This document shows, piece by piece, positions 13,760 through 23,234 of a DNA stretch of 37,787 nt; within the stretch, counting starts at the first letter, position 1, and the number at the start of each line of letters is the position of its first letter. The notes under the pieces are model-generated. The model was not told where the DNA came from. It made no database searches and saw nothing but the letters and a program-made list of their open reading frames with translations. This DNA comes from Tolypothrix campylonemoides VB511288 (GTDB taxonomy: Bacteria; Cyanobacteriota; Cyanobacteriia; Cyanobacteriales; Nostocaceae). The DNA lies in assembly GCA_000828075.3 (NCBI GenBank), contig JXCB02000001.1, positions 1,379,687 through 1,417,473 of the forward strand. The letters are read 5' to 3'. The translations under genes and the position numbers were made by a program.

Positions 13760-15880
13760 CTACATACTTTGCTTGTACTCTTCTAACAGTTGCGGGATGT
13801 AATCATACCCATCCACACCAATGACGGCAATGATTTTAGAACGATTTTGCTGCAATAAATTTCTGAAAGCTTCCGCCCCTATTTGTCCTTGAAAAATGGT
13901 GAGCAACCCTGCTGTTTTACGCCATTCATTGGAAGCAATTTGGTTTAACAAATACATCCCCAAGCAGCCTGTGTAAATTGCTTTTTCTTGGTCTTGTAGA
14001 TGATAATAAGCTTCTGCTAAATTCGCTAAATTCAAAGCTTGGAGATACAAATCACCAGAAATTTGCGCTGTTTGGAAGCCGTCTTCCAAATATTTAATTG
14101 CTGTTTGTGGTTGTTGTATGACTAGATAAGCTATGCCTAAACTACTGACACATAAAGCTTTACTTTGAACATCGCCCAATCTTTCTGACAATGTTAAGCC
14201 TTGTTGCAAGTAGTTAATCGCTGTTTCATAAGTCTCTGGTTCTACTTGTTCGAGCTGCTGTGCCTGCATGACTTCGCTGTAGCCCAAGTTTACCAGAGCA
14301 TTTGCTTCTCCTGTACGATCGCCTGTTTGCCGACTCAGTATTAATGCACGCTGGCTGTAATTAATTGCCTCATCATACATTTTTTGGGCAACGTAAGTAC
14401 GGCTGAGGTGGTTGAGATTGGCAATTTCACAAGGGCGATCGCCTGCATTGCGTGCTATCTCCAAAGCTTGCTGATGAAACTCTACAGAACGCCTATATTG
14501 ACCAAAAGCTCGCTGAGAATAACCTAAAAGTGTCAAAATCCTTGCTTTTTCTTGAGTACCTTCAGCTTGACGCAACGGTTCATCCAGATAATTCAGTGCA
14601 TCCCGCAAATAGCTGCCCGAAAACGAAGCGAATATTCCGCCGTACAAGGGAAAGTAAGGACGCTGTGCAAAAGTTCGCAGAATCTGTAGCATCACTTGAG
14701 AACAACCAGCGCTGTACATTGGCGCACCGCTAAAACCATCTGCCAGTTGACTCCAAATCACTGCAAACGTCAAGAAAGTTGAAATTGACAACTTTGACCC
14801 TGCTTTGACGTTATAAGGTTGTTGGTCAAACCAGTTGACTAACCCTCGTTGCAAGTACTGCAAAACGATCGCCATCTCCACCCAGTCGCGGACGGTGATA
14901 CCGCGCTGCTGTTGGGCAAATTCTATTGCAGATTGCTCCATTGCCAAGGTGCGAAACAGTGCTTGAGGTAACTCAGTATTCACTTGCTTTGCCCAAGTTG
15001 CCCAAGGACCACGTTCTCCCGGTACGCCGCCAAATCCCAGTGACTCCCGACTTTGCTCGTACATCCAGCTGATCAAGTGGTCTTGCAGTCGCCCCCACGC
15101 AGCCACACCACGGGTGATACCTTCTGATATTTGCTGCAAATCAGAATCAGCTTGAGCAAATTGCTGTAAAGATTTTGATAATTGCTGGATTTGCTGTAGG
15201 GTTAGGGCATTCTTTCGGTTAAAGTCGATAGCGCGTAAGAATGCAAAGAGACGTTGTTCTGCTTCGGCTGTAGTAATTTCTTTAATTGCAGAAGTAATCG
15301 CTTCTACGGCTTTATTTTGCTGTTGAGCACGTTGCCATTGACTTTGAATCGTCTTTATTGCCCTAAGAGTGCGGGTTGCTTTCGCTTGCTTGAGTTCATC
15401 TTTTTCGCTGTCTACTTGTTGCTGAGTGGAATTGAGGCGATCGCTCAAAGCTAACTCAAAAACTTCCCCTGTGTCAGTAGTCACACCTTTAAGCAACATT
15501 TGATACACTTGCTCTTGGGAACTTATCTTGCCCTTGAGCGTGTTTTGGACAATTTCGTCGATTAAGGCGAGATATTTTTCGCGCAATGGCAGAGAGTCAG
15601 ACACTTTAGCAACCAGAAAGGGATACGTTAATTTTAATTCGTGTCTCGGTAAAGGTGCACAAGAGGATGAGGGAGTGAGGGAGTGAGGGAGTGAGGGAGT
15701 GAGGGAGTGAGGCAGGGCTGTTTCGATAAGGAGGGAGGATTTGTCAATATCAAAGCGCGATGATTTTTGGAACATCTGTGATGGAAAACCTACATTTCGA
15801 TCCAGGAAATTTAAATTTTCCCCAGGAAATAAGGAGCGATACACCTTCAGGCGTCTGCCCTTTAGGCAATCGCACTTCAT
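13760..15880 (-). CDS. TPR-repeat protein of unknown function
   Basis: 706 residues from the first ATG; the true start is uncertain. The conserved part begins near RHELKLTYPFLVAKVSDSLP and LREKYLALIDEIVQ (about residue 80) and continues through a helical, Gln-rich domain. From about residue 445 there are tetratricopeptide repeats such as ILTLLGYSQRAFGQYRRSVE, CEIANLNHLSRTYVAQKMYD and ALNLANLAEAYYHLQDQEKA. TPRs mediate protein-protein contacts; no enzyme motif is seen. The first 75 residues look non-native: one part comes from a dispersed palindromic repeat, and another, LPHSLTPSLPHSLTPS, is encoded by a GGGAGTGA tandem array. An ATG at 15775 is an alternative start. It lies 157 bases after the hybrid kinase gene on the same strand, across a CT-rich repeat. 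Confidence 0.7.
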   Translation of the reverse strand: MKCDCLKGRRLKVYRSLFPGENLNFLDRNVGFPSQMFQKSSRFDIDKSSLLIETALPHSLTPSLPHSLTPSSSCAPLPRHELKLTYPFLVAKVSDSLPLREKYLALIDEIVQNTLKGKISSQEQVYQMLLKGVTTDTGEVFELALSDRLNSTQQQVDSEKDELKQAKATRTLRAIKTIQSQWQRAQQQNKAVEAITSAIKEITTAEAEQRLFAFLRAIDFNRKNALTLQQIQQLSKSLQQFAQADSDLQQISEGITRGVAAWGRLQDHLISWMYEQSRESLGFGGVPGERGPWATWAKQVNTELPQALFRTLAMEQSAIEFAQQQRGITVRDWVEMAIVLQYLQRGLVNWFDQQPYNVKAGSKLSISTFLTFAVIWSQLADGFSGAPMYSAGCSQVMLQILRTFAQRPYFPLYGGIFASFSGSYLRDALNYLDEPLRQAEGTQEKARILTLLGYSQRAFGQYRRSVEFHQQALEIARNAGDRPCEIANLNHLSRTYVAQKMYDEAINYSQRALILSRQTGDRTGEANALVNLGYSEVMQAQQLEQVEPETYETAINYLQQGLTLSERLGDVQSKALCVSSLGIAYLVIQQPQTAIKYLEDGFQTAQISGDLYLQALNLANLAEAYYHLQDQEKAIYTGCLGMYLLNQIASNEWRKTAGLLTIFQGQIGAEAFRNLLQQNRSKIIAVIGVDGYDYIPQLLEEYKQSM
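15669..15712. repeat. GGGAGTGA tandem repeat inside the TPR gene
   Basis: About five copies of the octamer GGGAGTGA in a row, read on the minus strand as the peptide repeat LPHSLTPS. The same motif family (CACTCCCTCC) appears between genes at 26343-26434, so an intergenic-type repeat appears to lie in a reading frame. Confidence 0.75.
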
Positions 15881-15967
15881 TAACCCTTGACATTATGAGC
15901 CTTTGAGCAAATGAAATAGCTTTGGGGAGTCAGGGGGACAAATCAATTCAAAATTCAAAATAAGGAG

Positions 15968-16034
15968 TCTCTCCCTCTCTCCCTCCCTCTCTCCCTCCCT
16001 CTCTCCCTCTCTCCCTCCCTCTCTCCCTCTCTCC
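15968..16034. repeat. CT-rich simple repeat (CTCCCTCT)
   Basis: Tandem CTCCCTCTCT/CCCTCC units fill the space between the hybrid kinase stop and the TPR gene upstream region. On the transcribed minus strand this is a purine (GA) tract. Prone to slippage. Confidence 0.8.
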
Positions 16035-16037
16035 TGT

Positions 16038-19000
16038 TCAAATGCGTCCAGCAAGATTGGCAACAACTCTAGCTAACTCGGTTGGGTTGACTGGTTTGGC
16101 AACATGAAGCTGAAAACCTGCGTTAAGTGCTTTTGTCCGGTCTTCTGCTCTAGCGTATGCTGTCAGCGCCACTGCTGGAGTTCCTCCGCCTTTGTCACTA
16201 GGAAGCGCCCTGATTTTACGAATTAAGGAGTAGCCATCTTCTTCTGGCATCCCAATATCGCTGACTAACACATCCGGTTGAAATTTTTGCAAAGCAACAA
16301 GTGCCTCACGAGCAGATGACACTGCTATGACTTGTGCTTCATGCTGTTTCAGCACTGTACTCAGTAGCTGACAGGCGTCTGGCTCATCATCTACGACTAG
16401 CACCCGCAAGCCTGCCAAGTTTGGAAGATCGTTCTCAACCACTTGACTTTCTGGTGTAGATAAAAGCTGCTTTGCCTCACTTGTCTTTGTTGCCCCAACT
16501 TTCATAGGCAGATTGACAATGAACGTCGCTCCTTGTCCGATTCCTGGACTTTCGGCACGAACTGTACCACCGTGCAATTCTACCAAATGGCGTACAATAG
16601 CTAAACCCAAACCGAGTCCACCATGCGATCGCGTACTTGAGCTATCAGCTTGGCGGAAGCGCTCAAACACATACGGCAAAAACTCAGCAGCAATGCCAAC
16701 TCCTGTATCTCTCACCTGAAATTCCACCCGGGAATTGATGCTTTCAAGTCGTACGTCTACCGTTCCCCCCTTAGGCGTGAACTTAACGGCGTTGGATAGT
16801 AAATTCCACACAATTTGTTGCAAGCGGTTGGCATCGCCCAAAATTACTCCAACACTTGGGTCTGAAAAATATTCAATACAAATTTCCTTGGCGTCAGCAC
16901 CTGAAATAACTGTATCAATTGCAACCTTGATAACAGATGAAATTTTGACGGGACGCATATCTAAGCGGAGTTTACCAGTAATAATCCGTGATACATCCAA
17001 CACATCATCTATCAGTGTTGTTAGGGATTTCGTGTTGCGGTCAATCGTTTCCAGCGCTCGGGCAGTGGTTTCCTCATCAAATTTACGGCTTCTGAGTAGT
17101 TGTGTCCAGCCGAGCATCGCGTTGAGCGGGGTACGAAGTTCGTGGGAGAGTGTAGCTAAAAACTCATCCTTCATGCGATTTGCTGCTTCTGCCGACTCGC
17201 GGGAAGCTTGTTCTCTTGCCAACAGTTGTTCGCGTTCTTGCTCTGCTTGTTTGCGATCGCTAATGTCAATCATAAATCCACGCAATACCTGCGGTCCATC
17301 CTCTCCCCGCACCACATTGACAATGTCATACAGCCACACGACTTTGCCATCGCGATCCAACATTCTATATTCAAATTCGTAATTGTCTAGAGACAGCGAA
17401 GAGTCTATGCAATATTTGATTGTCCACTCTCGATCCTCTGGATGGATATGATTAGCCCAGAAATTATCTGTGTACCAGTCTGACAATGGATAACCAAGAA
17501 TCTCAACTGTTTGCGGTCCAACATAAGTAAAATTTCCTGTAGTAGCGTCTGCCTGCCAAGGAATCACGCGCACCTTTTCTGCCAGTTTGCGAAACCGTTC
17601 TTCGCTGTCTTTGAGAGCTGCTTCTGAAAGCTTGCGTTCCGAGATATCACTAATTAAGGCAACAAATCCTACGACTTCTCCTTGACTAAATTGGGGAACG
17701 TAAGAGACGTTCACATAACGGGTGATCCCATCTTGATAAAGTAAATGAGTCTCGTAGGAAACTTGCTCTCCTCTTAATACCGCTTCTATATACGGACGAA
17801 TTGACTCGTAACCTGACTCGCCCACAACTTCTTTAATATGCTTGCCGTAAATTTCTGAGGCGGGAATCCCATGCCATTCTTCATATCTTTTATTATTAAA
17901 ACGATAGCGTTGCTGGGCATCGACATAGGAAATTAAAACTGGCACAGCATCTGTAATCAGGCGCAGTTGTTCTTCTCGTTGACACAGTGCTTTTTCGATC
18001 CGTTTGCGTTCGCTTAAATCAAGAGAGAATACAATCATCTCCTGTTGAGTGTCGTAAGGTTCCTGCAACAAGGCACCACCGATGAGAATTGGAACGCGCC
18101 TACCATCTTTGTGAATGTATTCTTTCTCAAAGGGAGTGCCAACTCCCTGTTTGCTGAGTTCTTCTACCCGTTGTGCATCCAAATGCTGATATTCCGGCGC
18201 TGTTATGGCATCCCAACGTAACTTGCCTTTTGCTAGTTCTTCACGGGTATAGCCTACCATGTTGAGAAAATAGTCGTTGGCGTAGTGGACACCGCCACTA
18301 AAGTCGCCTAAGGCTACACCAAAAATATTCGACTCCACCAGCCTTCGGAACAGCTTGTCGCTCTCGCGCGTGGTATCTTGTGATATCTGGCGTTCTGTCA
18401 TGTCGTGTTGAGTTCCCCACCCTCGCACTAGAACACCATTTTCCACACTTGGGACAAGATTGTTTAACAATCCTCGCGGGAAGTCCCCCGGTTCCGTTCC
18501 TACATCGGGGGATGAGAGCGAGGGCAGAATTTCTGGTAGAATACGAGTAACATTGGTTGGAAAACCAACCATAGTCCGCGAAAACCAAGCGGCACTCACA
18601 AAAATCAAACTGCCCTGGGAAGCAGGGTGGCTGCGCGGGTTCTCCCAAAGAGGGGATAAAGGCAGAAATGTCAGAGATGCTGAGTAAGACCAATTTGTAC
18701 TTGTACAAGGAGGCATCGGCAGATGAGACGCGAAGCTCCGCACGTAGCATAGCGAAGTGCGCGGGTACTTCACAAAGTACTTATAATTACCATGCTGATC
18801 TATCTGACTTTTCACGTCATGTGGAAAAACCAACGCGAAACCTAACCCCCCAGCCCCCTTCCCTACTAGAGTTGGGGCTAAGGTAAAAGCCTCTCTCCTT
18901 GCAGCAGAGAGGTTTGGAGAGAGGTTTGACCGCTCCCGTGAAAAGTGAAGCTGATCTATCTCATGGCATTCTGCATCAATTCTATCAAAGCGCTGCTTAC

Positions 19001-19322
19001 CACTGCGTAACCCTGTTAGCGAGCTAATAAGAATCGCTACAGGTACGAACGTCCCTAACTGGAATATGTTATCCACAGCAAAATTGCCTACCAAGTACAC
19101 AGGTTCTGTAAAAAAGTAGCCCATAGCCAAAGTAGACAAAGCAGTAGCCAGCAATCCTGGTTGCATCCCACCATACCAAGTACTTACTGCTACAGCCGCA
19201 AAAAACAGCTGGCACAAGGTTGGCATTAGCAGTGACTGTAGCAATAGTGTTAGTATGAACGCCCCACCAACAGCTAAGGCTGCCACAGCGTAAGGCACAA
19301 GAAGAGGGCGAATTCCTTTCAA
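16038..19322 (-). CDS. Hybrid sensor histidine kinase with repeat-derived insert
   Basis: 1094 residues. Residues 1-105 have several membrane helices of the DUF4118/KdpD-like type. PAS domains follow at about 322-440, 450-565 and 575-690, each ending in an ERK/DRK PAC-like motif (DLSERK, DISERK, DISDRK). A HisKA domain has the phospho-accepting His at 727 (LSHELRTPLNA). The HATPase has its N box around 840 (NLLSNAVKF) and G boxes RDTGVGI and GGLGLGLAI. A C-terminal receiver domain has VVDDE (976-980) and phospho-Asp 1022 (SDIGMP). It should sense a signal, autophosphorylate and pass phosphate to its own receiver. Residues 122-287 look foreign: they come from an in-frame MITE and other repeat-like DNA that split a PAS remnant (HEIDQ...HGNYKYF...NNLVPSVENG, then VLVRGWGTQHDMTERQ). 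No downstream DNA-binding partner is adjacent. Confidence 0.88.
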   Translation of the reverse strand: MKGIRPLLVPYAVAALAVGGAFILTLLLQSLLMPTLCQLFFAAVAVSTWYGGMQPGLLATALSTLAMGYFFTEPVYLVGNFAVDNIFQLGTFVPVAILISSLTGLRSGKQRFDRIDAECHEIDQLHFSRERSNLSPNLSAARREAFTLAPTLVGKGAGGLGFALVFPHDVKSQIDQHGNYKYFVKYPRTSLCYVRSFASHLPMPPCTSTNWSYSASLTFLPLSPLWENPRSHPASQGSLIFVSAAWFSRTMVGFPTNVTRILPEILPSLSSPDVGTEPGDFPRGLLNNLVPSVENGVLVRGWGTQHDMTERQISQDTTRESDKLFRRLVESNIFGVALGDFSGGVHYANDYFLNMVGYTREELAKGKLRWDAITAPEYQHLDAQRVEELSKQGVGTPFEKEYIHKDGRRVPILIGGALLQEPYDTQQEMIVFSLDLSERKRIEKALCQREEQLRLITDAVPVLISYVDAQQRYRFNNKRYEEWHGIPASEIYGKHIKEVVGESGYESIRPYIEAVLRGEQVSYETHLLYQDGITRYVNVSYVPQFSQGEVVGFVALISDISERKLSEAALKDSEERFRKLAEKVRVIPWQADATTGNFTYVGPQTVEILGYPLSDWYTDNFWANHIHPEDREWTIKYCIDSSLSLDNYEFEYRMLDRDGKVVWLYDIVNVVRGEDGPQVLRGFMIDISDRKQAEQEREQLLAREQASRESAEAANRMKDEFLATLSHELRTPLNAMLGWTQLLRSRKFDEETTARALETIDRNTKSLTTLIDDVLDVSRIITGKLRLDMRPVKISSVIKVAIDTVISGADAKEICIEYFSDPSVGVILGDANRLQQIVWNLLSNAVKFTPKGGTVDVRLESINSRVEFQVRDTGVGIAAEFLPYVFERFRQADSSSTRSHGGLGLGLAIVRHLVELHGGTVRAESPGIGQGATFIVNLPMKVGATKTSEAKQLLSTPESQVVENDLPNLAGLRVLVVDDEPDACQLLSTVLKQHEAQVIAVSSAREALVALQKFQPDVLVSDIGMPEEDGYSLIRKIRALPSDKGGGTPAVALTAYARAEDRTKALNAGFQLHVAKPVNPTELARVVANLAGRI
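18794..18961. repeat. In-frame MITE-like insertion in the kinase gene
   Basis: GCTGATCTATCT is repeated directly at 18794-18805 and 18950-18961. The 144 bases between them have inverted ends ACTTTTCACG (18807-18816) and CGTGAAAAGT (18937-18946). Insert plus one repeat is 156 bases, or 52 codons, with no stop on the coding strand, so the kinase frame is kept. Confidence 0.75.
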
Positions 19323-19631
19323 AGTGGGTTCTCCTTTGGTGCAGCACTCACAGCAACAATTGCTTGCTCTACTGCTGTAGCTTGTATCAGCAACTTTACT
19401 GTGTTCAGACTGTAATTGCAGATAATTTTAAAGAGTTTTAAATTTTTTTAAAAAATACCGAAAATAAGTTTACACTTATTTAACATTTTTTTATTTTTCC
19501 TTCACCTTCATAAAACCTTGCCGTAAGTGTGGAAACGAACGTGTCTTTAGTTCCTCATGCAGCTTTTACGTTATTAATAGTTAAATGTGAGACACATCTT
19601 GCATTGTTAAAAAAGCGAAGGATAGCGAAAA
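19323..19631. promoter_or_regulatory. Divergent promoter region, kinase / XPB helicase
   Basis: 309 bases between divergent genes, very AT-rich around 19440-19500. It holds a palindrome AATAAGTTTACACTTATT (19463-19480). AAGGA about 10 bases before the ATG at 19632 is the helicase ribosome-binding site. No other feature was recognised. Confidence 0.4.
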
Positions 19632-21179
19632 ATGGCTCGCACGTCCACATTAACTTTTGATCGTGGCACATTAATTTTGCATCCACCACCACGCGGCAAA
19701 GCTTGGATGGATTTTGCTACATGGGATGATAGAGTAGAAAAATTCCGCATTCCGGCTATTCATTACCGTGCTTTGGTGGAAGCAATGCAAGCGGAAAATA
19801 CTGACTTTATCGATGAGGCTAAGGCGTTTTATCCTCTTGAGTTGGTTCCCAGTGTGGAAATGGAACCTTACCCCCACCAAAGTGAGGCGCTAGCAGCTTG
19901 GAAACTCGCGGGAAGACAAGGGGTGGTAGTGCTTCCCACAGCAGCAGGAAAGACGTATCTGGCGCAGATGGCGATGCAAGCCACACCACGCACGACACTT
20001 ATTGTCGTACCAACCCTGGATTTAATGCATCAGTGGTATGCTCATTTAAAGGCGGCGTTCCCTGATACTGAGGTGGGGTTGCTAGGAGGTGGTTCGCGAG
20101 ATAGAACACCTGTACTTGTTGCCACTTATGACAGTGCGGCTATCCATGCGGAAAGTTTGGGGAATTTGTATGCTTTGTTAATTTTTGACGAATGTCATCA
20201 TTTACCAACAGATTTTAGTCGAGTGATTGCAGAATACGCGATCGCACCCTACCGTCTGGGATTATCTGCTACACCGGAACGCACTGATGGGAAACACGCT
20301 GATTTAAATATTTTAATAGGTAGAGAAGTTTATCGTAAAAGAGCTGAAGATTTAGCGGGGAAGGCGTTAGCAGAACATGAAATTGTACAACTTAAGGTGA
20401 AATTATCACAACTGGAACGGGAAAGATACACTCAGTTGATTCAAGTTCGCAACGATTTTTTGAAGGAATCAAAGATTTCTTTGGGGAGTCTTCAAGGCTG
20501 GCAAAATTTTGTGCAGATGAGTGCGCGATCGCAAGCTGGACGTAGAGCGATGTTAGCACACCGGGAAGCGAAAGAAATCGCTTTGGGTACTGATGGAAAG
20601 ATAAGAGTTCTTGCTGATATATTGTCTCAACATTATCCAGAACGGATTTTGATTTTTACTGCTGATAATGCTACGGTTTATCGCATTTCGCAAGAGTTTC
20701 TCGTTCCGGCTATTACTCATCAAACTCCTGTGAAGGAACGTCATGAAATATTAACAAAATTTCGGGAAGGGGAGTATAAAACTCTGGTTGCTTCTCATGT
20801 TTTGAATGAGGGTGTTGATGTACCTGCGGCTTCTGTTGCTGTTATTTTGTCTGGGACTGGTTCGACACGGGAATATATTCAAAGATTGGGAAGGGTTTTA
20901 AGGAAGGGGAAGGATAATAATAAGCAGGCGATTTTGTACGAGGTGGTGGCGGAGGATACGAGTGAGGAGGGGACTTCGGCGAGGAGAAGAGGTGTGGAGA
21001 GAAATGAACCGCAGAGGCGCAGAGAACACAGAGGAGAGGAGGAGAAGAAAGGGAATTTGCGGGTTGTTTATGGAAGTGGAAAGGAAAAGAGTCTTAAGGC
21101 TGCTGAGCAGTTGGAGATAAATTATAAAGTTCAAAAGAAACCCCAAGATAAACAACAGATAAACACGGATGAAAGCTGA
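19632..21179 (+). CDS. XPB/Ssl2-like superfamily 2 DNA helicase
   Basis: 515 residues. Helicase motifs in order: Q-like region EPYPHQSEAL (78-87), Walker A LPTAAGKT (101-108), motif II FDECHH (185-190), motif III LSATPERTDG (211-220), motifs V-VI VLNEGVDVPAAS and EYIQRLGRVLRKGK (414-427). The arrangement and the N-terminal damage-recognition-like region match bacterial/archaeal XPB (Rad25) helicases, 3'-5' translocases that open DNA in repair. In archaea XPB works with the nuclease Bax1; the DUF790 gene at 23588 is its homologue and was probably the next gene before a 2.35-kb insertion. Residues about 449-472 (ARRRGVERNEPQRRREHRGE) come from a dispersed repeat of the CCGCAGAGGCGCAGAG type that lies in frame near the C-terminus. 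AAGGA precedes the start. Confidence 0.9.
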   Translation: MARTSTLTFDRGTLILHPPPRGKAWMDFATWDDRVEKFRIPAIHYRALVEAMQAENTDFIDEAKAFYPLELVPSVEMEPYPHQSEALAAWKLAGRQGVVVLPTAAGKTYLAQMAMQATPRTTLIVVPTLDLMHQWYAHLKAAFPDTEVGLLGGGSRDRTPVLVATYDSAAIHAESLGNLYALLIFDECHHLPTDFSRVIAEYAIAPYRLGLSATPERTDGKHADLNILIGREVYRKRAEDLAGKALAEHEIVQLKVKLSQLERERYTQLIQVRNDFLKESKISLGSLQGWQNFVQMSARSQAGRRAMLAHREAKEIALGTDGKIRVLADILSQHYPERILIFTADNATVYRISQEFLVPAITHQTPVKERHEILTKFREGEYKTLVASHVLNEGVDVPAASVAVILSGTGSTREYIQRLGRVLRKGKDNNKQAILYEVVAEDTSEEGTSARRRGVERNEPQRRREHRGEEEKKGNLRVVYGSGKEKSLKAAEQLEINYKVQKKPQDKQQINTDES

Positions 21180-21205
21180 ATATGTTTCAATAGTTATCTG
21201 TATTT

Positions 21206-21363
21206 ACAGCAGATTGCAGGTAGAAAAAGTACACTAAAGTGAGTGCATCAAAGGTTGAAAATAAAACCATTATTAATCGACTTTCGAGAAAAAATAATTA
21301 AACTGAACTGACAAGCGTGCAAATGTACTAAACGAGCGCTTCGTTTTCCATAAACAAAAAATG
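21206..21363 (+). repeat. Left inverted repeat of the cassette (158 bp)
   Basis: Near-identical reverse complement of 23401-23557. Shared internal marks are AAAGTACACTAAAGTGAGTG, ATCGACTTTCGAGAAAAAAT and AACGAGCGCTTCGTTTTCCA. Differences seen include AGAAAAAG/AGATAAAG, AAAGGTTG/AAAGCTTG, TTATTAAT/TTATCAAT and AACTGAAC/AACTAAAC. Confidence 0.9.
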
Positions 21364-21513
21364 AAGGCTGCCCAAATTTTTCGGGGACAATGCGTCACCA
21401 CCAATGATCGAGCGGAGCTTGTGTACTTAGCAAATTTATGCAACACTTTCAAAATACAAAGAACGCTTAAGACGAACCAGTGAATCCTTAGATAATCAAC
21501 AGAGGAGGAGTCG

Positions 21514-23220
21514 ATGCTTTATAAGCCTTATGACCGTCGTCGTTTTCTTCAAAAGGTCGCCTTGTTCTCTACTGGTTTAGTCTCCTCAGTAATTTCTCCT
21601 CGTTTTGCCAGTGCTAGCTTTGGAAAACATGGAATATCTGGATATGATTATATTGTGATTGGTGCAGGTTCAGCAGGCTGTGTGGTTGCCAACCGTCTCA
21701 CAGAAGACCCCCAAACAACTGTGTTGTTGCTTGAAGCAGGCGATCGGGATACGAAACCAGAGATTCAAATCCCACAGGAAGCTAGGAATTTACCTGGCTC
21801 CGAGGTAGACTGGAAATATTTCTCGGAACCCGAACCGTACCTTAACGATCGCAAGATATTTTGTCCCCGTGGTAAAGTCTTGGGGGGCAGCAGTTCGATT
21901 AATTACATGATATATATGCGGGGCAATCATCACGACTATGACCACTGGCAGAAATTGGGCAACCCCGGTTGGTCGTACCAAGATGTCTTGCCCTATTTCA
22001 AGAAATCTGAGCATCAGCAACGTGGTGCCTCGGAATATCACAGTGTGGATGGGGAGTTGAGCGTTACCGATATCGTGTCTCCTGCTGCGGTTTCAAGAGC
22101 GTTTGTAGAAGCAGCGGTGGCAATGGGATATAAGTACAATCCTGATTTCAATGCAGAGCAGCAGGAAGGGGTAGGACCGCTTCAGTTTACAATCGACAAA
22201 GATGGTAGGCGGCACAGTACTGCTGCTGCATTTCTCACGCCGATTCTGGATCGTCCGAACTTAACGGTGCAAACAGGTGCGTTGGTGACTCGATTGTTGT
22301 TTGAGGAGACTCGCACTATCGGGGTGGAATACCTGCACTCTGGAACGCTACACCAGGTTAGGGTCAGTCAGGAAGTGATTTTAAGTGCGGGCGCGTTCGA
22401 TTCGCCCAAGCTGCTAATGCTTTCTGGCATTGGGAATGCAGAAGACCTGCAAGCAATGGGGATTTCAGTCGTCGTTGATCTGCCGGGTGTGGGTCAAAAC
22501 CTGCAAGACCACGTTATTGTTCCCGTGACCTACCAGGCAACTCAGGAGGTGCACCCTGCTCCCACTGGTAATGGTCTTCATGAAGCTGCAATGTTTATGC
22601 ATAGCGAGGGAAATCTGGATGTTCAGCCAGATATGCTGCTTTTCTTCAGTCCGCGTCCTTTGTCACCTCCTGGGTATGCCATAGTTGATTCGGGGTTCAG
22701 AGGCTTAACTAGTTTGACCCATCCCCAGAACAGTGGGAGTGTTGCTTTACGATCTCTTGACCCCACCGATGCCCCGATCCTTCGGATGAACTATCTGCAA
22801 AGTCAATCCGATGTGCAAAAGCTAGTGGCAGGGATTCAATTCTTTCGCGACTTGTTTCATTCAACTCCCTTTGATGAGTTTCGAGGTGAAGAAATTGCTC
22901 CCGGTGTCGAGGTTCAGAGCGATGAAGCCCTCGAAAATTATGTTCGGGAAGTTTGCGGGACTGTGTATCATCCTGTCGGAACTTGTAAAATGGGAACTGA
23001 CCCAATGGCGGTTGTAGATCCTGAACTCCGGGTACATGGGGTGAAGGGATTGCGTGTCGTCGATGCCTCGATCATGCCAACGATCACTACGGGAAATACG
23101 AACGCGCCCACCATTATGATTGGTGAGAAAGCAGCCGATCTGATTAAAGCCGCAAAGCACAGTTCTAAACAACACGGTAGTGGTAAAAAGTACAGGATAC
23201 GAGAGAATGGGAGACGATGA
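21514..23220 (+). CDS. GMC family oxidoreductase with Tat-type leader
   Basis: 568 residues. The N-terminus DRRRFLQKVALFSTGLVSSV has a twin-arginine-like motif and hydrophobic stretch ending near ASA (32-35), so export by the Tat route is likely. The FAD-binding motif is YIVIGAGSAGCVVANRL (46-62), with the ribose-binding Glu in LLLEAG. GMC signature 1 is PRGKVLGGSSSIN (118-130) and signature 2 SAGAFDSPKLLMLSGIG (291-307). The catalytic His is in YHPVGTCKMG (485-494) and the Asn in TGNTNAPT. The family oxidises alcohols, choline or sugars; the substrate cannot be told. AGGAGGAG lies just before the ATG. It is the passenger gene of an inverted-repeat cassette and is unrelated in function to the repair genes on both sides. 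The Lys/Arg-rich tail after residue 548 is unusual. Confidence 0.9.
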   Translation: MLYKPYDRRRFLQKVALFSTGLVSSVISPRFASASFGKHGISGYDYIVIGAGSAGCVVANRLTEDPQTTVLLLEAGDRDTKPEIQIPQEARNLPGSEVDWKYFSEPEPYLNDRKIFCPRGKVLGGSSSINYMIYMRGNHHDYDHWQKLGNPGWSYQDVLPYFKKSEHQQRGASEYHSVDGELSVTDIVSPAAVSRAFVEAAVAMGYKYNPDFNAEQQEGVGPLQFTIDKDGRRHSTAAAFLTPILDRPNLTVQTGALVTRLLFEETRTIGVEYLHSGTLHQVRVSQEVILSAGAFDSPKLLMLSGIGNAEDLQAMGISVVVDLPGVGQNLQDHVIVPVTYQATQEVHPAPTGNGLHEAAMFMHSEGNLDVQPDMLLFFSPRPLSPPGYAIVDSGFRGLTSLTHPQNSGSVALRSLDPTDAPILRMNYLQSQSDVQKLVAGIQFFRDLFHSTPFDEFRGEEIAPGVEVQSDEALENYVREVCGTVYHPVGTCKMGTDPMAVVDPELRVHGVKGLRVVDASIMPTITTGNTNAPTIMIGEKAADLIKAAKHSSKQHGSGKKYRIRENGRR

Positions 23221-23234
23221 TTGAGTGAGTGCCT

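Noticed and set aside
18298-18750. 150-codon minus-strand frame inside the kinase gene
   Set aside because: Shadow frame over the repeat-derived insert; the kinase frame continues through the same bases.
21361-21483. 40-codon plus-strand frame just inside the left cassette arm
   Set aside because: Starts at the inner edge of the repeat, has no Shine-Dalgarno and no recognised similarity.
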